A stretch of 64,000 nt of DNA, taken from the NCBI GenBank assembly GCA_017577715.1, contig PKRC01000002.1, forward strand, positions 170,154 through 234,153, read 5' to 3'. The position numbers and the translations under genes were made by a program. How positions within the stretch are numbered: the first letter of the stretch is position 1; each line of letters starts with the position of its first letter. This document shows, piece after piece, positions 7,653 to 15,446 of this stretch. This DNA is from Clostridia bacterium (GTDB taxonomy: Bacteria; Bacillota; Clostridia; Caldicoprobacterales; Caldicoprobacteraceae). The notes under the pieces were generated by a model. That model was given only the letters and a program-made list of their open reading frames with translations. It ran no database searches and was not told the origin of the DNA.

Positions 7653-9756
7653 ATGACTGTTCCAAATCAGAGAAAACCCAATCGCTTAATTAATGAAAAA
7701 TCGCCTTATCTTTTACAGCATGCCTATAATCCTGTTGACTGGTTTCCTTGGTGTACAGAGGCTTTTAAAAAGGCCAAGGAAGAAGACAAACCTGTTTTTG
7801 TATCCATAGGCTATTCCTAGCCCCGCAGATGCGGGGTTATAAGAAAAGGATAGGAGGTTACCTAAGTCCACTTGTCACTGGTGCCATGTCATGGAAAGAG
7901 AGTCCTTTGAAGACCAGGAAGTGGCCGATATACTCAACGAAAATTTTGTTTCCATAAAGGTGGACAGGGAGGAAAGGCCGGACATAGATCACATATACAT
8001 GACGGTATGCCAGGCCCTTACCGGCCAGGGAGGTTGGCCCCTCACCATTATAATGACGCCCGATCAAAAGCCTTTTTACGCTGCAACCTATCTTCCCAAA
8101 CACGGGCGTATGGGCCTGCCAGGTCTGGTTGATATATTGAAAGCGGTGGCCCAGGCCTGGAAGACTAATAGGCAGGCGCTTATTGAATCGGGGAATAAGA
8201 TCGTTGAGGTTTTGCAGGATCAGTTTACACTGGATTCTAGAGAGAACGATTTGACGAAAGAGGACGTGCACGAGGCCTATAGAGGGCTTGAGCGCTCATT
8301 TGATCCGGTATACGGTGGATTCGGTCCTGCGCCTAAATTCCCCATACCGCACAACCTTTATTTTCTCATGCGGTACTGGAAGATGACCGGTGAGCAGAAG
8401 GCTTTGGAAATGGTTGAAAGGACCCTGGATGCGATGTACCGGGGAGGGATATTCGACCATATAGGATACGGATTTTCGCGCTACTCCACCGACAGGAAGT
8501 GGTTGGTCCCGCATTTTGAAAAAATGCTATATGACAATGCTCTGTTGGCCATCGCTTATCTGGAGGCCTACTTATGCACCAAAAAGGATGTGTATGCTGA
8601 AGTAGCAAAAAAGATATTTACCTATGTTCTCAGGGATATGGCATTGCCTGAAGGGGGATTTTACTCGGCTGAGGACGCTGACTCTGAAGGAGAGGAAGGG
8701 AAGTTTTATCTTTGGACGCCGAACGAGATAAAAGATATTTTAGGAGAAAGAGAGGGGGAGATGTTTTGCGATTATTACGGCATCACGGATGAAGGGAATT
8801 TTGAGGGGAGAAGTATTCCAACTCGCATCCACACATCGGCACCCGTAAACGAGGATGAAGCCTTGATCGCGCCTTTGCGTCAAAGGGTGTTTATGCGTCG
8901 AGAACAGCGCGTTCATCCTTTTAAGGATGATAAGATTTTGACATCCTGGAACGATTTGATGATAGCTGCCATGGCCATGGGCGGCAGGGTCCTGCAAGAC
9001 CAGCGCTATATCCAGTCGGCCGAAAGGGCAGCGGAGTTTGTATTCCATAAACTTGTGGATAAAAACGGCAGGCTGATGGCCCGTTACCGACATGGCGAGA
9101 CGGCATATCCGGCTTATCTGGATGATTATGCCTATCTGATATGGGGATTGATCGAGCTCTATGAGGCCACATATAAACCGGTTTATTTGCAGTATGCCAT
9201 CAGGGAAAACCAGCGGATGATTGACCTGTTTTGGGACCCCGATAGGGGTGGATTTTTCCTATATGGCAGGGATGGGGAGCAGTTAATTGCACGACCAAAG
9301 GAGGTTTATGACGGAGCTTTGCCTTCAGGAAACTCGGTTGCGGCTATGAACCTGTTAAGGCTGGCAAGGCTAACTGGCAAACAGGATCTGGAAGACATGG
9401 CCATAAGGCAGCTTAAGGCCTTTGCCGGCATTGTTAAGCAATTCCCGGCTGCTCATACTTACTTCATGATGGCAGCTATGTTTGTGCTGTATCCTACCAG
9501 GGAGATAGTTTTTGCAGGCTCGAAAGGGAATCGAGATCTCGTGGATATGATCAATGCTTTTAATTCTGCCTTTGCTCCCAATACTGTGACCCTCTTGCAT
9601 TCGGATGATGAGGAGGGAAGGCAGCTAGAACAGATTGTACCGTATGTAAAGGATCAAAAGGCAGTGGATGGCAGGGCTACTGCTTATGTGTGCGAAAATT
9701 TTGCCTGCCGGGCTCCTATAGTTGATAAGAATGAGCTTCTAAAAATGCTCAATTGA
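7653..9756 (+). CDS. yyaL: YyaL/SSP411 family thioredoxin-domain protein (DUF255), split by a 49-nt insert
   Basis: Two segments together encode a complete family member. Segment 1 (7653-7817, 55 residues) has the usual N-terminus with RLINEKSPYLLQHAYNPVDW and ends VFVSIGYS. A TAG follows at once. Segment 2, in another frame, runs from TCC 7867 to 9756 and begins STCHWCHVMERESF. If the two TCC codons are read as one Ser, the join gives SIGYSTCHWCHVM, the standard thioredoxin-like motif of the family, and a protein of about 683 residues, the usual length. The rest is an alpha/alpha-barrel-like region (AEDADSEGEEGKFYLW, ILTSWNDLMIAAM). The long second segment has no further damage, which argues against an old pseudogene. 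How the halves are joined is the open question; see the separate entry at 7815-7869. If nothing bridges the gap, the gene is broken and translation could only restart at ATG 7891, losing the Cys motif. Confidence 0.75.
7815..7869 (+). other. Candidate translational bypassing site (take-off TCC, stop hairpin, SD-like site, landing TCC)
   Basis: Codon 55 of yyaL is TCC (7815-7817) and is followed by TAG. Bases 7818-7826 can pair with 7831-7839, a 9-bp stem that includes the stop codon (two A-U, one G-U and six G-C pairs, loop AGAT). AGGAGG (7852-7857) lies nine bases before a second TCC (7867-7869), after which the protein continues in a different frame. No start codon lies at a useful distance from this AGGAGG. 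Matched codons, a stop inside a hairpin and an SD-like sequence before landing are the hallmarks of phage T4 gene 60 bypassing. A recent 49-bp insertion with a TCC duplication would look the same. No experiment is available here. Confidence 0.5.
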
Positions 9757-9770
9757 AGGGATTCAGGATG

Positions 9771-9800
9771 TTGACTTATAGATTCTAATTGTTGTAATAT
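9771..9800 (+). promoter_or_regulatory. Possible sigma-A promoter
   Basis: TTGACT (9771-9776), an 18-base spacer and TAATAT (9795-9800). It would transcribe the inverted repeat at 9855-9985, where no gene was found. Confidence 0.35.
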
Positions 9801-9854
9801 AAGGTATAATCATTACCGTTCACATAGGAAAGTATAAAGCAGGAAGGGTAGGTG

Positions 9855-9985
9855 TTACCGGCGTGAGGAATAACTAATCTGGAATGTCATGTGCAATACG
9901 AGGACCAATAGGTGATGGCCATATAAATGAAAGATATGTGGCGGCAAATATATTGGTAAAAAGTTCCAGATTGGTTATTCCCTGA
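9855..9985. repeat. Long inverted repeat in a gene-free stretch
   Basis: GAATAACTAATCTGGAA (9868-9884) is the reverse complement of TTCCAGATTGGTTATTC (9964-9980) except for one G-U-type change, and the match continues imperfectly outward. The arms enclose about 79 bases. The 9757-10165 gap holds no convincing gene. The structure could be a transcribed hairpin or a small non-coding mobile repeat. Confidence 0.55.
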
Positions 9986-10165
9986 CGGTATGGCGTGATA
10001 TTTTTATCCGCAATTATGATATAAAGATGCCAACGATGCGCTATATCAAAGAGCGTCATCTTACGGCATAAAGGTCATTTCTCGGTAAACATCCCCCTAT
10101 AATAAGGGTAAAGTATTTGCATGGGGAGGGGGGAAGCCGTCATTGACCGATAGTTGCAGGTTAGA

Positions 10166-10194
10166 CTGAAAAATCGCTAATTCTTTGGTAAAAT
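10166..10194 (+). promoter_or_regulatory. Probable promoter of the ABC-F gene
   Basis: CTGAAA (10166-10171), a 17-base spacer and TAAAAT (10189-10194). Transcription would start near 10202, giving a leader of only about 40 bases made almost wholly of the hairpin at 10212-10243. Confidence 0.5.
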
Positions 10195-10211
10195 CTTAAA
10201 GTCAGGGATAT

Positions 10212-10243
10212 ACCTCTCTGGAATAAGGCAGGGAGGTTTTTTT
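10212..10243 (+). promoter_or_regulatory. Terminator-like hairpin that contains the ribosome-binding site of the ABC-F gene
   Basis: ACCTCTCTG (10212-10220) pairs with CAGGGAGGT (10229-10237), with an eight-base loop, and the T-run TTTTTTT (10237-10243) touches the ATG at 10244. The 3' arm GGGAGG is also the Shine-Dalgarno sequence. When folded, the element would both stop transcription and hide the ribosome-binding site. Several ABC-F resistance genes of Firmicutes are controlled by attenuators that respond to stalled ribosomes or antibiotics; the same is inferred here. Confidence 0.65.
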
Positions 10244-11893
10244 ATGCTGTTGTTACATGCACAGAATATCAAGAAATATTATGGGGATAGGTTGATACTG
10301 GACATTAACGATTTGAAAGTATACAGCGGCGATAGGATAGGGATAGTGGGGGTCAACGGGGCGGGTAAGACTACCCTCTTAGAGATTCTTACGAAAAACA
10401 TAGCCCCCGATGAAGGAACAGTGAAACTGTATACTGATTTTTCATATATAAGGCAGTTTGGGGCGGCAGATATTGAAGTTGACAGCCGCATGGCCAAGGA
10501 ATTCGAAATAAATAACAGGGATGTTCAATTTTTAAGCGGAGGGGAACAAACCAGGTTAAAGCTTGCCGGCCAATTGAGCAAAGACAGCCCATTGCTGTTT
10601 GCCGATGAACCCACTTGCAACTTGGATATGGAAGGCATATTATTGCTTGAAAAGAAGCTAATGGAATATGATGGAGCGCTGCTTTTGATATCCCATGATC
10701 GAGAACTGCTCGATAAGATATGTAACCACATCATTGAGATTGAAGAGGGCAAAATAAAGCGCTATTCGGGTAACTACAGCGATTATAAAAGGCAAAAAGA
10801 GGCCGAGAGGCAAAGGCATCAGCTGGAATATGATAAGTATATACGTGAAAGAAAGAGGCTGGAGGCAGCTCTTAATGCTTTAAAGGTTAAGGCGGCCCGG
10901 ATGAAAAAAGCTCCAAGAAGGATGGGCAACTCTGAAGCACGGCTTCACAAAGGGAGTACCACCGAATCGCAGGAAAAGTTGCATAATTCGATTAAGGCGT
11001 TACGTACCCGCCTTGAGAAGCTGGAGGTTAAAGAAAAGCCTAGGGAATTAGATACCATAAAGATGAGATTTCAACCGGTGCAGTCTCCGGCCAGCAAGGT
11101 GCTTGTTAGGGGTAAAAATATCTGTTTAAATTTTGGGGATCGGGTTTTGTTCGATGGATTGGATTTTGAGATCCCTAACGGTTCTAAGACGGCTTTGGTG
11201 GGCAAAAATGGTGTTGGCAAGACTACCCTAATTAAAATGATATTGTCCCGTCATCCAGCCATAAAGATAGCTGATGGCGTTAAAATAGGGTATTTCAGCC
11301 AGGACCTGGATATATTAGACCCTGAGCAGAGTATACTCGATAATATAATGAAGGAAAGCTATCAACCGGAATGGATGGTAAGGACCATTTTGGCCGGGTT
11401 GCTGTTTAAAAGGGATGACGTCCATAAAAAGGTGGCGGTATTAAGCGGTGGCGAAAAAGTAAAAGCCTCCATTGCAAAATTGCTGGTCTCAGATGCCAAC
11501 TTGCTCATATTGGATGAGCCCACAAATTACCTGGATCTGTTTTCAATGGAAGCCCTACAGTCGGTACTTATGGAGTATGACGGTACGCTACTGCTGGTGT
11601 CCCATGACAGGTGGCTGGTTGATAGAGTTGCAGATAGAATCATCGTTATTGAAAATTGCAAAGCTAAAGTGTTTAGTGGAACCTATGCGCAATACTTGGA
11701 GCAGCAGGTGCGCTCCAAAAATGTTCAACAACGAAGTACAACTACCGATGTTGAAGAGCAGAAGATGATATTGCAAATGAGGTTGGCTGAGATCACAGCA
11801 AGGTTATCCATGCGGGGCAAGAACGACAATGTGGAGGAGCTGGAAATGGAGTTAAAGCAGATAGTGGCGCAGTTGAAGCAACTTCAGAAGTGA
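10244..11893 (+). CDS. ABC-F family ATPase, ribosome-protection type (Vga/Lsa/VmlR-like)
   Basis: A 549-residue protein with two ATPase domains and no membrane segments. Domain 1 has Walker A GVNGAGKTT (about residue 36), signature LSGGEQTRL and Walker B LLFADEPTCNLD. The interdomain linker is a long charged coiled coil with KKAPRRMGNSEARLHK, a stretch typical of the Vga/VmlR group. Domain 2 has GKNGVGKTT, LSGGEKVKA and LLILDEPTNYLD. Proteins of this group bind the ribosome E site and displace antibiotics such as lincosamides, pleuromutilins or streptogramin A; some ABC-F proteins instead tune translation. The leader hairpin fits inducible control. The antibiotic spectrum cannot be read from sequence. 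Confidence 0.88.
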   Translation: MLLLHAQNIKKYYGDRLILDINDLKVYSGDRIGIVGVNGAGKTTLLEILTKNIAPDEGTVKLYTDFSYIRQFGAADIEVDSRMAKEFEINNRDVQFLSGGEQTRLKLAGQLSKDSPLLFADEPTCNLDMEGILLLEKKLMEYDGALLLISHDRELLDKICNHIIEIEEGKIKRYSGNYSDYKRQKEAERQRHQLEYDKYIRERKRLEAALNALKVKAARMKKAPRRMGNSEARLHKGSTTESQEKLHNSIKALRTRLEKLEVKEKPRELDTIKMRFQPVQSPASKVLVRGKNICLNFGDRVLFDGLDFEIPNGSKTALVGKNGVGKTTLIKMILSRHPAIKIADGVKIGYFSQDLDILDPEQSILDNIMKESYQPEWMVRTILAGLLFKRDDVHKKVAVLSGGEKVKASIAKLLVSDANLLILDEPTNYLDLFSMEALQSVLMEYDGTLLLVSHDRWLVDRVADRIIVIENCKAKVFSGTYAQYLEQQVRSKNVQQRSTTTDVEEQKMILQMRLAEITARLSMRGKNDNVEELEMELKQIVAQLKQLQK

Positions 11894-12014
11894 TTTTAAT
11901 TGTTCCCGTCGTGTGCAGTAGGAAATTTTAAATGTCTTAAGGAAATATTTAGTCGAATATTGCTTATTGCGCAATTGTCTATATTAACGTTACATGAAAC
12001 ACCTTCGTAAACCA

Positions 12015-12043
12015 TTGAACAGATTACAAATATGGATTATAAT
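12015..12043 (+). promoter_or_regulatory. Sigma-A promoter of the PHP-domain gene
   Basis: TTGAAC (12015-12020), a 17-base spacer and TATAAT (12038-12043), about 70 bases before the TTG start at 12112. Confidence 0.7.
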
Positions 12044-12111
12044 AAAATGCGTGTGTTAAGAAGTGTAATGGATGCTGAGTGAAAATCTTTGGAGATAAGG
12101 AGACGATGTAA

Positions 12112-12801
12112 TTGAAACAGCAATTATACTTGATTGATACCCATGTGCATACATCGGAGGTAAGTCGATGTGGTAGGGTCCCCGCGGTAGAGATGGTGCG
12201 GTATTACAAGGATGCCGGCTATCAGGGCATTATCATAACTGATCATTATTATGATGGCTATTTTGAGTCGTTGGGAGATCAGCCATGGGAGGCTAAAGTG
12301 GAGGAGTTTCTATCGGGATATATAGCGGCATTGGAGGAAGGAAAACGCATCGGCTTAAACGTCATGCTGGGCATAGAGCTGCGCTTCCATGACAGCATAG
12401 AGGATTATCTGGTATATGGACTAGATGAGGATTTTCTGATTCAAAATCCCGAACTTTATAGACATAACCTAGAGAGTTTTAAAAAACTGGCCGATAAACA
12501 CAACTTACTTATATTCCAAGCCCACCCGTTTCGGCCGGGCATGAAGGTGGCTATACCATGCCTGCTGCACGGCGTTGAGGTATTCAACGGCAATCCTCGC
12601 CATGATTCCCACAACGACCTTGCCCATGAGTTTGCTGTCCAAAACGGCCTTCTCATGATTGCCGGCTCGGATGCACATCAGCCAGGGGATGTGGGCAGGG
12701 CAGGCATACGCTTGTCTTATCCAATTTACTCAGCCGAGGAATTGGTGGAATACTATAGGCAAGGCAATCAGGTTGAGATTTTTGTGAATTGTGAAAGTTA
12801 A
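12112..12801 (+). CDS. PHP-domain metal-dependent phosphoesterase
   Basis: 229 residues. The start is TTG 12112 behind AAGGAGA (12097-12103). The metal-binding motifs of the PHP family are present: DTHVHTS near the N-terminus, ITDHYYDG, FQAHPFRPGM and GSDAHQPGDVGRAG near the C-terminus. PHP proteins hydrolyse phosphoesters, for example in histidinol phosphatase or nucleotide phosphoesterases; this one is a stand-alone protein and the substrate is unknown. It has its own promoter and terminator, so it is probably monocistronic. Confidence 0.85.
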   Translation: MKQQLYLIDTHVHTSEVSRCGRVPAVEMVRYYKDAGYQGIIITDHYYDGYFESLGDQPWEAKVEEFLSGYIAALEEGKRIGLNVMLGIELRFHDSIEDYLVYGLDEDFLIQNPELYRHNLESFKKLADKHNLLIFQAHPFRPGMKVAIPCLLHGVEVFNGNPRHDSHNDLAHEFAVQNGLLMIAGSDAHQPGDVGRAGIRLSYPIYSAEELVEYYRQGNQVEIFVNCES

Positions 12802-12840
12802 CACAACTTGCCCGTGTAAGGTAAGTTGTTTTAACTTTTA
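12794..12840 (+). terminator. Rho-independent terminator
   Basis: AAAGTTAACACAACTT (12794-12809) pairs with AAGTTGTTTTAACTTT (12823-12838) with a small internal mismatch. It overlaps the last codons of the PHP gene. Confidence 0.65.
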
Positions 12841-13003
12841 TGGTAAAAGAGCGTTGGATTTCACCCACAACTTCTACAATGGGAGTGTGACACCATTACG
12901 ATAATAAAATCACTAATAATCCTCTTGATGGTGAATTTTTTATGTAGCGTTTTATTAGCAATTATTTAAAGATAAAGGAAATATTATCCACAGAAATTGC
13001 ATC

Positions 13004-13032
13004 TTGAATTTTACAAGAAAATTGAATATAAT
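13004..13032 (+). promoter_or_regulatory. Promoter of the tRNA-Ala gene
   Basis: TTGAAT (13004-13009), a 17-base spacer and TATAAT (13027-13032), ending 13 bases before the tRNA. Confidence 0.75.
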
Positions 13033-13045
13033 TAGAAGGCAGAAT

Positions 13046-13120
13046 GGGGCTGTAGCTCAGAGGGAGAGCACCACACTCGCATTGTGGGGGTCGAGGGTTC
13101 AAATCCCTTCAGCTCCACCA
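13046..13120 (+). tRNA. tRNA-Ala (anticodon CGC), CCA encoded
   Basis: The acceptor arm GGGGCTG (13046-13052) pairs with CAGCTCC (13110-13116), one G-U. The anticodon stem CCACA/TGTGG encloses CTCGCAT, giving anticodon CGC for alanine. The T arm GAGGGTTCAAATCCCTT is standard, and CCA is encoded at 13118-13120. The 3' half served as the attachment site of an integrated element: the stop codon of a decayed recombinase on the other strand lies inside it. Confidence 0.95.
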
Positions 13121-13450
13121 TCAAAGGTCACAATCGTGTCGATGTCAACTTTGTCATCGTACACGATTATTTTTTTTACGTAAGCCCGGATGATGCGTTT
13201 TTGTTCTTCAGACTTTATTTTTTTATGTCAGCATCCTTATCGAGGTACTTTCTTATCATATCTTCGGTAGGCCATGTGTCTGGGCCTGAGATTTAGCTTC
13301 TTTGAGCTTGATCATGAGATTGCCTTTTTGGCTTCAAGCTCGTCCATCAGTTTGGACGCCAGCAAACTGATCCGTGGACAATTTTATGTCACGGTTGATC
13401 TCTGCTTGTCGGTTGTAGCGCTTTTCGCCTCATCAATATTAATTGTATGT
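13099..13450 (-). pseudogene. Decayed large serine recombinase, C-terminal remnant ending inside the tRNA gene
   Basis: Read on the minus strand, fragments in several frames match the C-terminal coiled coil of a large serine recombinase: RQAEINRDIKLSTDQFA, then SKLMDELEAKK, then TEDMIRKYLDKDADIK, then EEQKRIIRAYVKKIIVYDD followed by KVDIDTIVTFDGGAEGI and a TGA at 13101-13099. Frameshifts and stop codons separate the pieces and the catalytic N-terminal domain is gone. The last codons and the stop lie within the tRNA-Ala 3' end, so the attachment site and the gene end overlap. It marks the left edge of a former integrated element. Confidence 0.8.
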
Positions 13451-13520
13451 TATAGCCATACGTATAGTGTTATATCCTGGATGCTTGTCTAAAAGCCCAT
13501 ATAGGTATCCACTTCTTATG

Positions 13521-14135
13521 CTACTTTGTTTCAGTTACAATGATCTCTTTTTTTACAGTTTTATCAAACATACCTTCGTACACAAGGGTATAAGTTTCAG
13601 CCTTTGGCACTAAAAACAACAACCATCCTGCGGTATAAGTATCGGGTTGTAAATCTATTGCATCCAAATAATTGTCTATAGAATAAGTGTTTATATCCGG
13701 ATTGAAGGCTCGTTTGTTACAGATCAGAGTAACAAAATTTGGATTTACGTGGAGTGTTGATTTGGATGCATTATAAACTCCGATACCTACAAGTAAATAC
13801 CAAGTGTTATCAGGGTCTTTTGGTTTCCAGGTCATAAACCCATCGCTGAAAGAAGACATCGCTATTACATTTCCAACAGCTACTCTAGCCCTTCCAGTAC
13901 CTTCCCATTGTTTCATTTTTTCTATGATTTCTTTCTTTTTTTGTTCTAGTAATGCAGCTTCATATTTTGCAGTAGCTTTGCAGCTTCATATTTTGCAGTA
14001 GCTTCTTCAATTAATGAATTTGCTTCCTCCTTAATTTCAGTATTTAAAGTAACGGCTTTCTCGGTTGTTTTTATTGCTTCTTCATAATTTTCATTATTGA
14101 AATAGTTTCTTGCATCCTCTAATAATTTCTGATTG
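13521..14135 (-). pseudogene. Broken gene for a protein with a repeat-rich helical N-terminus and a DUF4352-like domain
   Basis: The last 131 codons are open (13916 down to 13521) and encode a beta-rich domain with VGNVIAMSSFSDGFMTWKP and TAGWLLFLVPKAETYTLVYE, similar in style to DUF4352/telokin-like domains. Upstream, the same strand encodes LLEDARNYFNNENYEEAIKT and SLIEEATAKYEA, a helical, TPR-like stretch. The two parts are put out of frame by a 26-bp tandem duplication at 13954-14005, and the 5' end stops abruptly near 14135. Without the duplication the frame reads through. Function is unknown; it is part of the decayed element. Confidence 0.6.
13954..14005. repeat. 26-bp tandem duplication causing a frameshift
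   Basis: Copy 1 is 13954-13979 and copy 2 is 13980-14005; 25 of 26 bases are identical (GCAGCTTCATATTTTGCAGT begins each). The unit is not a multiple of three, so it breaks the minus-strand frame, with an in-frame TGA just beyond it. Confidence 0.9.
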
Positions 14136-14149
14136 GCGTAAATGTTTCA

Positions 14150-14735
14150 AAATCGTTCCTGACATACTACTCGGTGCAAGGTATGCAACAGCCAGCACCG
14201 GGTCGAGATTGAGAAATGGGCAAAAAAGGATGACTTAAGTGCGAGGGTGATTTCCGCAAAGCTGAAGGAAGAATTCGATGAAGAAATCAGCTATAAATCG
14301 ATTGGCAGCATCTTAATGGACATTTTCACTTAAAAGCCGAAGTAAAGGAGCAATATAAGAAAAGCCAAGAGCAGTAACAAAAAGCCGTTGAAAAGGAGAT
14401 TGTCCGATATCGAAATGCTGGATATGACTATTGCAGATAACTACGAACTTAACCAGGCAACCACGATCTGGCTAAAAGATCTATTGGAACAGCGCAAAAC
14501 ATCACCACTGGCACTAGTGCACTATCTTGGCGTTGAGGGCTATGCTGAAGGTGGATATACAGTACCTATCTTGGCAAGTATTCAATCTGCAAAACCTGCA
14601 GGAACAGTTGCAAACGTATATATGGATGGGCTTATAGAAACTTTGGTTATCAATAATGATAACGATTTAGAGAAAGTAGCTAATGCTGCAGCGACTTTAT
14701 ATAGTACAGCAAGTAAAGGAGCACATAGAGAATAA
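14150..14735 (+). pseudogene. Phage-type gene remnant (zinc-finger/HTH, possibly small terminase-like)
   Basis: From about 14176 the frame reads CKVCNSQHRVEIEKWAKKDD and SARVISAKLKEEFDEEISYK to a TAA at about 14332. The continuation HFHLKAEVKEQYKKSQEQ lies in a second frame with an internal stop, and a third frame from about 14388 gives KRRLSDIEMLDMTIADNYEL and a further 90 codons to 14735. A CxxC motif with a helical HTH-like segment and a long helix recalls small phage DNA-binding proteins such as terminase small subunits, but the assignment is weak. The last part, with PAGTVANVYMDGLIETLVI, may belong to a different gene. Confidence 0.4.
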
Positions 14736-14758
14736 AGCTCCATAAAACAATTGCTTTC

Positions 14759-14808
14759 GCCCTCCGATATGCTATTATAAATGGTAAATAGTTTATATTG
14801 GAGGGCGA
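14759..14808. repeat. 13-bp inverted repeat around a possible promoter
   Basis: CGCCCTCCGATAT (14759-14771) and ATATTGGAGGGCG (14796-14808) are reverse complements with one mismatch. The right arm carries GGAGGG, eight bases before ATG 14817, so the hairpin could hide a ribosome-binding site. The reading frame from 14817 is soon broken. The stretch 14736-15139 otherwise holds only short frame fragments (for example KRITDTKMISTEKTNKNSS in one frame). Confidence 0.5.
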
Positions 14809-15139
14809 GAAAGCATGTATGAGATAGAACATGCTGACTATAAAACAAAGAGACTAGATAGTACCTTGAAAAGATGCCCACAGAAAAACTTGTTGTTATT
14901 GTTGAAGAGCGATATAAAGAGTAGTCGGAAGAAGCAATAAATGCAGCAATAAGAGAATGGCTAATAGGGGAATTTATAAAACAAAACGTATTACAGACAC
15001 TAAAATGATATCAACAGAAAAAACGAATAAAAACAGTTCCCCTTACTGAAGGGGCAAAAACAGTAGTAAAAAAGCCGGAATATTAATGTTAATATACGAA
15101 AGTTTGTTTTGTATTATTACGTCATTATAATTTGCATAT

Positions 15140-15424
15140 ATGATATTAAGGTCCGAAGAATATCTTGCATTATCAGCTTGGAATCTTATATTTACCATAG
15201 CAAGCCTCTTTATAGGGATTGGTATTATAAAAAATAAGTATTGGGCATACCAGTGGGGAATAGGCACAGCAGTGAAAAAATGCAATTTGGGGTATATTCC
15301 AGTTATTTGGCCGAAATATAGTTATTCAAGCATTTTTTGTTCCGATAAACATTGCAATGATTATTCTTTTATTGGTTAACAGAGGCGTATTCTTCTATTT
15401 CAAGGAATTATCCGGCTCGGAGTG
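15140..15424 (+). pseudogene. Small membrane protein remnant
   Basis: The first 50 codons encode hydrophobic segments (WNLIFTIASLFIGIGIIK, then YWAYQWGIGTAVKK). After the run of A at 15276-15281 the frame is lost, and a hydrophobic continuation appears in another frame (INIAMIILLLVNRGVFFYF, then KELSGSE and TGA). This reads as a two-helix membrane protein broken by small changes. No family was recognised. Confidence 0.45.
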
Positions 15425-15446
15425 ATCAATAAGGAGATGATATAAT

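Noticed and set aside
7818..7820. Readthrough of the TAG in yyaL as pyrrolysine or by a suppressor tRNA
   Set aside because: Readthrough alone does not restore the frame; the next part of the family sequence lies in a different frame 49 bases on.
7818..7866. Self-splicing intron or intein in yyaL
   Set aside because: 49 nt is far too short for a group I or II intron or an intein, and no such motifs are present.
9874..10059. 61-codon minus-strand frame in the gap before the ABC-F gene
   Set aside because: No ribosome-binding site, no recognisable family, and it overlaps the long inverted repeat.
13132..13168. Terminator-like inverted repeat AATCGTGT/ACACGATT followed by a T-run after the tRNA gene
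   Set aside because: The stretch is coding sequence of the decayed serine recombinase on the other strand (KKIIVYDDKVDIDTI), so the pairing is probably by chance. It may still stop tRNA transcripts.
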